From Gallaecimonas sp. GXIMD4217 (lineage in GTDB: Bacteria; Pseudomonadota; Gammaproteobacteria; Enterobacterales; Gallaecimonadaceae), in NCBI RefSeq assembly GCF_038087665.1, contig NZ_CP149925.1:2356870-2420869 (forward strand): a DNA stretch of 64,000 nt, read 5' to 3'. The notes below the pieces were generated by a model. The model saw only the letters and a program-made list of their open reading frames with translations, did no database searches and had not been told where the DNA came from. This document shows, one piece after another, positions 45,001-52,100 of the stretch (its first letter is position 1; each line of letters opens with the position of its first letter). The position numbers and the translations under genes are program-made.

Positions 45001-47372
45001 GTCAGAGTGCCCTCGGCCAGGGTGCTCACGTCGACCCCGGTGACGCTGTGGGGGCTACCTGTCAGGGTGCCGCTGCCACTCAGGCTGGCGCTGCCGTCGC
45101 TGATGGAATATTCGTAATCGTCGCCGCTGATGCCGCCGCTGATCACGAAGCTCAGCGCCGTTTCATTGTCGGCATCGATCAGGGCCTGGTCGATGGCCAC
45201 GCTGTAGCCGCTGGGCGGCGTGGCATCGAAGTAGACGCTGTTGTCGCTGCTGGTGCTGGCCTTGTTGCCCGCGCCACCGGCGTCCTGGGCGCCATCGGCA
45301 TTGACGGCGGCGGTCAGGGCCCCCTCCCCCGAGCTGACTGTGGCCGTTACCGTATAGCTGGTGCCGGAGCCGGACACATTGGTGACGGTGGCGGTCACGG
45401 CCCCGCCCAGGGCGATGTCGCTGCCGTCGAAGCCGGTGACGGATTCGCTGAACACCACCTCGAAGGTCACGACGGCGTTGTTGGTGGGGTCGGCCTGGCC
45501 ACCTGCCTGGTTGAGGGTAACGGTGGGCTGGGCGTTGACCGTCAGGGTCAGGCTGTAGTTGCTGGAATCGGCGGCACCGTCGTTGACCGAGAAGGTGAAA
45601 CCGCTGCTGGTACTGCCGCTGGGGCTGTATTTGAAGCGGCCGGCATCCAGGTGGCTCTTGGCAATGGTACCGCCGTTGCCGATCAGGGTGTCGCTGCCAT
45701 CCAGGTCGCCGCTGTCGTTCACGTCCAGCCACAGGGTACCGGCGGCCGGGATGGTCACCACTGTGACATGGCTCAGGGGATCCCCCTCCACATCGGCGTA
45801 GCCGAAATCGGCCGTGGCCAGGGTCAGCACCTGGCCCTCATTGGGATACAGGGTGTTGTTGGCGGCACTGGGCGCATCGTTGACGGCGCCCACGGTGACG
45901 GTGACGTCATTGTTGCTTGAGGTGCCGCCAGCGCCGTCACTGACCGTGATCCGCACATTGCGGGCCCCGCTGGTGGGGGACAGGGTATCGGTATTTTCGT
46001 AGGTCATGGCCTGCACCAGGGCCTGCACCCGGGCCGGGGTGGCATTGGCGTTCAGGATCAGTGTCAGATCGTTGCCTTCGGTAATATTGTTGCCCAGGGT
46101 AGCGACCAGGACACCATCCACAGCAACAAGAGTGCCGGCGTTGGTGCTGGGTACATCCACGCCCCCCGAGGTGTCCAGGCTGAGCAAGTCCTCGGCGGCG
46201 TCTTCGCCGGAGCTGATGGTGGCGATGAGGGCGCCGCCGCTGAAGGTGCCAGAATCCACGTCGGTAACGGTGGCCGCGGCGCCCTGATCGAGGCGGGTGG
46301 CGCCGTCCCCTTCCAGGTAGCTGACGCTGTCGCCATCCAGGTTACCTATGACCGGGGCGTCGTTGTCGCCTTGAACATAAATCGACACGGTGGCCGAGCT
46401 GGAAGTGCCACCGTCACCGTCGTTGACGGTAACGGTCAACGACCTGATCTCGGTGGAAGGGGCGTCGGTGTCGGTGTTTTCGTAGGTGATGGCACGAACC
46501 AGGGTCTGTACATTGGTGGGAGTGGCGTTGGCATTGAAGTTGACCACCAGATCGTTGCCGGTGGCGATGTTGTTGCCCAGGGTACCCACCACGGTGCCGT
46601 CCACGGACACATTGCTGCCGGCCGTATTGCCGGCCAGGGCCACAGCACCCGAGGTGTCCAGGCCAATGAGATCCTCGGTGGCGTCGCCGTTTGCCAAGAT
46701 GGTGGCGGTCAGGTTGCCGCCGTCGAAATCAGCGCTGTCGCCATCGCTGACGGTGGCGTTACCGCCCTGGTCAATCAGGGTGGCGGCGTCTCCTTCGGTG
46801 TAGGTGAAAGAATCGCCACCAAGGTTGCCGATGGTGGGGGCAGCGTTGGAAATGGCGGTATCGACATCGATATTGTCGAGGTTTACCAGGATAAAGCCGA
46901 AGTTACTTTCGTCATTGACTATTTGCACTTCATCAATGTTATCGAAACTGGAGCCACTAACGGTAAAGGTATAAAAAGCCCCGTGTTGGCCAGTTAGATC
47001 CCAAACTTGACTACCAACCAAGCTTCCATCCCGATAGCCTTTTATCCTATATAGGTCGTCCCCTCCCGCTGATTCCATCTGAAAGGAGAGTAACCTAAAT
47101 TCAGAGCCGTCCGTGGTTTTGAAAGTGATCGTATTGGCGTTATTCCCATTATCATCGTTACCAATTGCACCACCGATACCACTTCCGTCGTTAATGCCAA
47201 CAAAATTTCCTGACACATCCTGGTCGAACGTGAAATCACCATGGGACCATGGTTGGCCTAAATTCTGGCCTGTAAGTACTCCAGTAAAGTCAACATCAGC
47301 GGCAGCCCAGGCCGAGCCGGCAAATAAGGCGAAAAGCAGAGCACAGCTTTTGCCAATCCGTTTAACGTCCAT
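41385..47372 (-). CDS. Giant secreted repeat protein with in-frame GlyGly-CTERM-like segment and C-terminal OmpA-type barrel
   Basis: A 1,995-residue open frame. The signal peptide ends SAWAA (about residue 23). An N-terminal globular part (to about 175) is followed by two related repeats of about 130 residues (each has TYTEGD/SYLEGD, TLGNNI and TYENTDT), Ig/cadherin-type domains (VVTFEVVFSESVTGFDGSDIAL; ISGSPASSVDEDSPYGF), a Calx-beta-like domain, and Tandem-95 repeats (DVLANDSDPDGDAL). At 1777-1800 comes GGGSLGWLALLPMALLALWR-type GlyGly-CTERM sequence. The frame then continues with a second signal-like stretch (KGLLLLALVSLGARA) and about 190 residues of an OmpA-like barrel ending LALKWYY. 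The start ATG 47372 follows GAAGGAT; the frame is open to 47435. A fused or nested second gene starting at ATG 42008 is possible. Confidence 0.8.
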   Translation of the reverse strand: MDVKRIGKSCALLFALFAGSAWAAADVDFTGVLTGQNLGQPWSHGDFTFDQDVSGNFVGINDGSGIGGAIGNDDNGNNANTITFKTTDGSEFRLLSFQMESAGGDDLYRIKGYRDGSLVGSQVWDLTGQHGAFYTFTVSGSSFDNIDEVQIVNDESNFGFILVNLDNIDVDTAISNAAPTIGNLGGDSFTYTEGDAATLIDQGGNATVSDGDSADFDGGNLTATILANGDATEDLIGLDTSGAVALAGNTAGSNVSVDGTVVGTLGNNIATGNDLVVNFNANATPTNVQTLVRAITYENTDTDAPSTEIRSLTVTVNDGDGGTSSSATVSIYVQGDNDAPVIGNLDGDSVSYLEGDGATRLDQGAAATVTDVDSGTFSGGALIATISSGEDAAEDLLSLDTSGGVDVPSTNAGTLVAVDGVLVATLGNNITEGNDLTLILNANATPARVQALVQAMTYENTDTLSPTSGARNVRITVSDGAGGTSSNNDVTVTVGAVNDAPSAANNTLYPNEGQVLTLATADFGYADVEGDPLSHVTVVTIPAAGTLWLDVNDSGDLDGSDTLIGNGGTIAKSHLDAGRFKYSPSGSTSSGFTFSVNDGAADSSNYSLTLTVNAQPTVTLNQAGGQADPTNNAVVTFEVVFSESVTGFDGSDIALGGAVTATVTNVSGSGTSYTVTATVSSGEGALTAAVNADGAQDAGGAGNKASTSSDNSVYFDATPPSGYSVAIDQALIDADNETALSFVISGGISGDDYEYSISDGSASLSGSGTLTGSPHSVTGVDVSTLAEGTLTLSLVLSDALDNAGATVTDTVLKQYNTTPVISGSPASSVDEDSPYGFTPTVTDPDDGDSHSFAISNKPAWASFDDQTGTLSGTPVNDDVGSYPDIVITVTDSAGASASLAAFAIEVVNSNDVPVLADLSLETEEDSEVAFQIDSDDDDGDAVTLVVVTAPNHGSLDSSGAQWRYVPDDNFHGSDSFVVRGEDGQGQSEPLTVAVMVTPVNDAPVAHDDELAPAYSADGSYLLDVLANDVDVDEEPLSILQANASLGQVAVEQGQLRLQLESGFTGQLELGYLIADAAGETDEGKVALTIGASDDDTRPTLEVPADVEAMATGLFTRVELGVAKAFDKDGNPLPVRLVRGHPLFRPGSHLVYWQTEDGAGNRATASQAVKVHPLVNFHKDQFAAEGNVVRVGVSLNGDAPDYPVTVPFSVAGSASAGSDYQSLPSELVISQGRSAWLEVVLLQDGVDEGDETLELSLDESVNGGRKASHAITIVERNLPPGLALGASQQGESRAVLARDGGQVVLAATVSDANAGDSHQYQWLHGYPELIDLDGEPATFTFDPVQLAPGRYQIRVTASDDGSPAESTSQSLGFRIVDTLAPLGQDDSDGDLLPDNLEGYGDDDGDGLANYEDAIDDCNLQPELAQVQDLYLGEGEPGICIRVGELALGGLHNGLWVDEEDPLPADEGMAFPSGTFDFIAQGLPSKGQQYRLVLPLRQAMPAGASYRKYSAASGWYDFVEDADNQLHSAMGEPGYCPPPGSDLWQPGLVAGAWCLQLTLTDGGPNDDDGLANHSISDPGGLAVASNGNGAPQAVDDQAELAMDQALVLDVLANDSDPDGDALTLLSVQAQLGQAAITADGLLSYRPPEGYLGDDEVSYVISDGQGGTATAKVLLSALFNNAPVASSDSVGTDDRTAIVVDVLANDSDPDGHALSLVSAQAQHGTASITTDNRLRYVPRAGFEGQDRVSYRLSDAFGAEATGTLLVQVDAWQELEVSNKGGGSLGWLALLPMALLALWRRKGLLLLALVSLGARADWVLGLQGGYSRVESQPGQWRSQAEAAGIEVENLGWDNHDWSWGLDLEYHFGNGWQAELGYQDLGDYHLEVRGRAQAPQASQAAIAAIGPMSAQGINLGLAYQWPLADRLWLRVQGGAWAWQADRDSDGVSGLKRDDEDVDPYYGLGLTLRLSSHWHLSAGWQRFELPDEPVDNGYLALKWYY

Positions 47373-47393
47373 ATCCTTCACCTTATTTCCGGG

Positions 47394-47418
47394 AGCGGCC
47401 GCCACAGCTGCGGCCGCT
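47394..47418. repeat. Strong inverted repeat between the tail-collar gene and the giant gene
   Basis: AGCGGCCGC and GCGGCCGCT arms with a seven-base loop. No T run follows on the minus strand, so it is a stable hairpin rather than a full terminator; it could lower read-through from the tail-collar gene or stabilise an mRNA end. Confidence 0.6.
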
Positions 47419-47434
47419 TTGCCATTGCAAGACA

Positions 47435-48043
47435 TTAACTGCGAGACGGGAAAATCCCCTGCAGCGCGATAACAAAGTACATGGCCAGGCTCGGCTGGAT
47501 ATTGTTGACCGACTGGCTGGCACCCGCGGTGCCGGTTTGGCCGGACAGCGCCGCCGTGCCGTTGGTACTCGCCATGAAGCTCTGCATGGTGGTGTTGCCT
47601 GCATCGGCATACGCCGTTGCAGCGCGTCCCCCGGACAGAACCGTCGCGGGCACCTTTCCCTCAGGGCTGTCGGAATTGCCGTTTTCACTGGAGGCCGGCG
47701 GCGATATCGTTGTGGTAGCCGTGATGGTTGCGCTAGCCCCCTGCAGCCCATGGTTGTGGATGGGCAGCTGGTTGAGGCTCAGGGTATTGGTTTCGCTCCC
47801 TTCCCTTTCCCCCCAACGCCAACGGCGCCGGCCTGGTCCGTCACCCGGGTGAACCGGCACCCGGCCCCGCAGATCCGGCAGGGCAAAGGTGGTACGGCCA
47901 TCGCCGCCATAGGTGGTGCCCAGCAGGGAAAACAGCGCCGTATTGCTTGCGATGGGCAACAGCTGGCCGTCACAAAGGGCGTAACCGCGGGGGGCGAAGT
48001 TAAAGCCCACCATCTTGATCTCGCCGATATAGGGTTCTGCCAT
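47435..48043 (-). CDS. Tail-collar (microcystin-dependent protein, MdpB-like) protein
   Basis: A 202-residue protein starting MAEPYIGEIKMVGFNFAPRG, with YALCDGQLLPIASNTALFSL, LLGTTYGGDGRTTFALPDLRGRVPVH and the conserved N-Q-L-P-I-H-N-H-G strand. It ends NNIQPSLAMYFVIALQGIFPSR. This is the phage tail-collar fold of the MdpB family, found on chromosomes beside a GNAT and a DUF6916 gene, as here. The biological role is unsettled. GGAGA precedes ATG 48043. It is divergent from the GNAT gene and lies directly upstream of the giant secreted protein on the same strand. Confidence 0.88.
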   Translation of the reverse strand: MAEPYIGEIKMVGFNFAPRGYALCDGQLLPIASNTALFSLLGTTYGGDGRTTFALPDLRGRVPVHPGDGPGRRRWRWGEREGSETNTLSLNQLPIHNHGLQGASATITATTTISPPASSENGNSDSPEGKVPATVLSGGRAATAYADAGNTTMQSFMASTNGTAALSGQTGTAGASQSVNNIQPSLAMYFVIALQGIFPSRS

Positions 48044-48122
48044 GTTCGTCTCCAAAAGTTGTCGGTTTTCAGTCCCTTGCCTATGTTGAACTCCATATCG
48101 ACCACCATGGAATGCCGCCAAC

Positions 48123-48623
48123 ATGAGCGCTTTACAGCTCGCCTCGCTGACCCTGAGGCCACACCGCCAGGCGGATCTGCCCTTTTTGCGCCGGCTCTAC
48201 GCCAGCACCCGTGAAGCCGAACTGGCGCCGCTGGGCTGGCGCCATGAACAGCGCCAGGCCTTTTGCGCCGCCCAGTTCGAGGCCCAGTACCACCATTACC
48301 GCCAGTACTATTGCCCCGACCGCTTCGACCTCATCTGCCACCAGGGCCAGCCCATAGGCCGGCTGTTCGTGGACGTCTGGCCCGGCGAAATCCGCGTGGT
48401 CGACATCAGCCTGCTGCCGGACTTTCGCGGCCAGGGTATCGGTGCCCACCTGCTCGAGCGCCTCTACCGGGAGGCCTGCACATCCGGTCGCAGCCTCAGC
48501 ATTCATGTGGAGCGCAACAACCCGGCCCGCCGCCTCTACGAACGGCTCGGCTTTCAACTCAAGACCCAAACGGATGAGCTGTACCTGCTGATGGAACGGC
48601 CGCCCCTTGCCGAGCCTGGCTGA
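48123..48623 (+). CDS. GNAT-family N-acetyltransferase
   Basis: A 166-residue acetyltransferase. Motif A (VDISLLPDFRGQGIGAHLLERLYREA) contains the acetyl-CoA pyrophosphate loop R-G-Q-G-I-G-x-H. Motif B is SLSIHVERNNPARRLYERLGFQ, with Tyr as general acid. The N-terminal part (SLTLRPHRQADLPFLRRLYASTREAEL) is standard. The position between a tail-collar gene and a DUF6916 gene recurs in this family context, which suggests a shared but undefined job. Its 3' end overlaps the convergent DUF6916 gene by 65 bases. Confidence 0.88.
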   Translation: MSALQLASLTLRPHRQADLPFLRRLYASTREAELAPLGWRHEQRQAFCAAQFEAQYHHYRQYYCPDRFDLICHQGQPIGRLFVDVWPGEIRVVDISLLPDFRGQGIGAHLLERLYREACTSGRSLSIHVERNNPARRLYERLGFQLKTQTDELYLLMERPPLAEPG

Positions 48624-48903
48624 TGACGATCTCGTAGTCCGTGGGTGAATTGGGCACGCACAGCAGCGCCTGGCAACCGATGGCCGGATGGGAAAAGCGA
48701 TAGACCCCTTGGGGAACGGGCATGTCGGGATCGCCGCTAAGGCGGATGACAAAGGTAACAAAGGGGCTGCCTGGTTGGCTGCAGTCGACGACTTCGTCAA
48801 CCTGGAGGGTCAAGGTGGTGCCGGCGTCGTCGCTGACCGACACCTGGTCGCCTTCCATCTGCTTGAAGGCGCTGAATTCGAGCCGCACGAGCTGATCGTC
48901 CAT
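48559..48903 (-). CDS. DUF6916-like small protein
   Basis: A 114-residue soluble, beta-rich protein (MDDQLVRLEFSAFKQMEGDQ, then LQVDEVVDCSQPGSPFVTFV and VPQGVYRFSHPAIGCQALLC, ending with a Gln/Ser/Gly tail). The layout and the position next to tail-collar and GNAT genes match the DUF6916 family, whose function is unknown. AGGTGAT precedes the ATG. Convergent overlap with the GNAT gene is real coding on both strands, since both frames show family features. Confidence 0.7.
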   Translation of the reverse strand: MDDQLVRLEFSAFKQMEGDQVSVSDDAGTTLTLQVDEVVDCSQPGSPFVTFVIRLSGDPDMPVPQGVYRFSHPAIGCQALLCVPNSPTDYEIVISQARQGAAVPSAGTAHPFGS

Positions 48904-49050
48904 AAATCACCTGATGAAATCCCTTTCACTTGTGATTTCAAGGTAGTAGCAGAGCGCCAAGGATGCCAAAGCAAAGCTGAAAGTCGATGCCCTGAACAAC
49001 CGCAGGCACAAAAGAGTCCGAAGGACAAAGGTGACTCGTTTTTCGTCTGG

Positions 49051-49172
49051 TAAGCGGGGTCTTGGATAGCCGAGTCGGAAGGGATCCACAGGGAAGTATC
49101 ACTAGCCTCAAGCGGTTGGCGGCCACCCTCCCTGGCGGCCGTCGCTTCGCGACCGGCTAAAGCCGTCCAAAT
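49051..49172. repeat. Hairpin-rich element, copy abutting the leader-distal end of the CRISPR array
   Basis: Positions 49119-49172 match 49556-49609 (54 bases, one mismatch). Upstream, a GATAGCCGAGTCGGAAGG segment pairs with GATGACCGAGCCGGAAGG of the other copy. The matching 54 bases include hairpins GTCGC/GCGAC and CGGCT/AGCCG. Only six bases separate the end of the match from the first CRISPR repeat. No gene is credible between 48904 and 49178. Confidence 0.75.
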
Positions 49173-49178
49173 AGACGT

Positions 49179-52100
49179 CGGTTTAGCCCCGCGGACGCGG
49201 GGAACACTCGCGGAAATCCCGGAACGTTTTGCCGTTGATCGGTTTAGCCCCGCGGACGCGGGGAACACGTCACCGACACTACAACTGGGATGTGATCTGC
49301 CGGTTTAGCCCCGCGGACGCGGGGAACACAGCTGCTTCGTCGCTCGCTCAGTCTTCGCTCGCGGTTTAGCCCCGCGGACGCGGGGAACACATTGCCCTCA
49401 ATAGCCCGTTTTGACTAATGTCCGGTTTAGCCCCGCGGACGCGGGGTTGAGGGCAAAGAGAACATTGCGACCATAGGAGCAATGTTTGCCCGAAAGCGAG
49501 GCCCGGATGACCGAGCCGGAAGGAGCCCACAAGGATGTGTCACGACCAACGGTTTGCGGCCACCTTCCCTGGCGGCCGTCGCTTCGCGACCGGCTAAAGC
49601 CGTCCAAATTTGCTCCCGGCAAATTTGTAGCCCCGCGGACGCGGGGAACACCGTTGCCACGTTTCCCTGCCCATCCCATTTCACGGTTTAGCCCCGCGGA
49701 CGCGGGGAACACCCTGAGGACTGCCGCCAGGGCGTCCAGGGGGCCGGTTTAGCCCCGCGGACGCGGGGAACACGAGATATTGCAGGGCGACCTCCACATG
49801 GAGGACGGTTTAGCCCCGCGGACGCGGGGAACACTCAGGATGCCGAACCGGTGGCCGGCCCCCCCACGGTTTAGCCCCGCGGACGCGGGGAACACGACCA
49901 GGTCGCCTTTGCCGAGCGTGAAAGCGCCGGTTTAGCCCCGCGGACGCGGGGAACACGGATCCAACCACAGATTGCCCAGCTGGCGCGCCGGTTTAGCCCC
50001 GCGGACGCGGGGAACACCATTCGGATACCTCCGGGTAAAGTTGCCTCAGCGGTTTAGCCCCGCGGACGCGGGGAACACTGGGATGCGTCTGTGGTGGACC
50101 GGCCCGCAGTCGGTTTAGCCCCGCGGACGCGGGGAACACGGGCAAACCGGGCGACGTGTTGATCGCCGTACAGGTTTAGCCCCGCGGACGCGGGGAACAC
50201 AACTCATATATGATTTACTCTAAGCAAATCATCGGTTTAGCCCCGCGGACGCGGGGAACACTCGAAGTGGCCCTCGTAGGTCACCGGGTCCCACGGTTTA
50301 GCCCCGCGGACGCGGGGAACACTGCCGCTATTGACTAAAGCGTTCATTCGTGTGCGGTTTAGCCCCGCGGACGCGGGGAACACAAAATGGAAGCGACGAA
50401 GATTGGGAAGCGAAACGGTTTAGCCCCGCGGACGCGGGGAACACCCGCCAAGACGTGCCCGTTGGTCGCCACGGCGCGGTTTAGCCCCGCGGACGCGGGG
50501 AACACACACGTTAGTTCAATTGTTCAAGCTGGCATTGCGGTTTAGCCCCGCGGACGCGGGGAACACTCGGGCCGAAGCGTGATTGTAAACGCCGCAAACG
50601 GTTTAGCCCCGCGGACGCGGGGAACACTTTGCCGCTTGCGTCAGCAATGGCCAGAGATACGGTTTAGCCCCGCGGACGCGGGGAACACCGGCGCTTAACC
50701 CGGCTCTGAAACGTCATCCCCGGTTTAGCCCCGCGGACGCGGGGAACACTGGTATATCCCCCCTGGTGTTGATCCAGCTCCCGGTTTAGCCCCGCGGACG
50801 CGGGGAACACTCCCTAGAGCAGATCCACCGCCACGCAGCACGCGGTTTAGCCCCGCGGACGCGGGGAACACGGAATTTCTTCACCCCACAGGGAGACGGC
50901 GGACGGTTTAGCCCCGCGGACGCGGGGAACACGAAACGTGGTGATTTCCCGTTAACGGAAACACCGGTTTAGCCCCGCGGACGCGGGGAACACGCGAGGC
51001 GACCCGGCATCAGCAATTCAGCTTCCGGTTTAGCCCCGCGGACGCGGGGAACACTAGAGCGCATTCGTGGCGTCATGACCGACAGGCGGTTTAGCCCCGC
51101 GGACGCGGGGAACACGTGACCGGCGGTAGCAGGATGCCGCCGGCGCTCGGTTTAGCCCCGCGGACGCGGGGAACACGTGGAGTATCAAAAAATGCGTGCA
51201 ACAGTTGTACGGTTTAGCCCCGCGGACGCGGGGAACACAACCCCAAGGGCATCAGCCACCACAAGGTCACCGGTTTAGCCCCGCGGACGCGGGGAACACA
51301 TGCGCCGGCCCCGATCGGACTTCTGATATACCGGTTTAGCCCCGCGGACGCGGGGAACACATCAGAGGCGTAACTCCCCAGCAGGGTTGTACCGGTTTAG
51401 CCCCGCGGACGCGGGGAACACTCAACCCTAAAATCCGGATACCCTTTGTTTACCGGTTTAGCCCCGCGGACGCGGGGAACACGGCGGCGATCAGGTGAAG
51501 GCCGGGCGTCACACCGGTTTAGCCCCGCGGACGCGGGGAACACTTCCCATTACCATTATCTGATGTATGCCCAGACGGTTTAGCCCCGCGGACGCGGGGA
51601 ACACAATCTTAGTCAGTTCTGATTGATTGCGGCATACGGTTTAGCCCCGCGGACGCGGGGAACACCAGGTAACATTTGTCCATGCTGTGAGATCGCGCGG
51701 TTTAGCCCCGCGGACGCGGGGAACACGGCATCAGCCGCCGCATCACCGGCACGGCAATCGGTTTAGCCCCGCGGACGCGGGGAACACGTACCCAGGGCGC
51801 CGTAGTGGAGCTCCAGTTCCGGTTTAGCCCCGCGGACGCGGGGAACACGCCGGGATCACGCTACCCGCCCGTATGGTGTACGGTTTAGCCCCGCGGACGC
51901 GGGGAACACAGCAAAACCCACACCGCCGGCGGCCTGCACGTCGGTTTAGCCCCGCGGACGCGGGGAACACCGTTGCCCGTACCGCAGGCGGGGGCAACGA
52001 CACGGTTTAGCCCCGCGGACGCGGGGAACACGGAAACACACAGCGCCGGACCATGTGGACACCCGGTTTAGCCCCGCGGACGCGGGGAACACCAGATAAC

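Noticed and set aside
41628-45920. 1,430-codon open frame on the plus strand
   Set aside because: It is the antisense shadow of the giant repeat protein; composition is Val/Gly/Ala-rich with no motifs, as expected opposite G+C-rich coding DNA.
48688-49053. 121-codon frame opposite the DUF6916-like gene
   Set aside because: Antisense to a gene with family-like features and a good ribosome binding site; its own composition is unremarkable.
49398-49752. Short open frames in and around the element inside the CRISPR array
   Set aside because: They consist of translated repeats (SPRGRG-type peptides) and have no ribosome binding sites.
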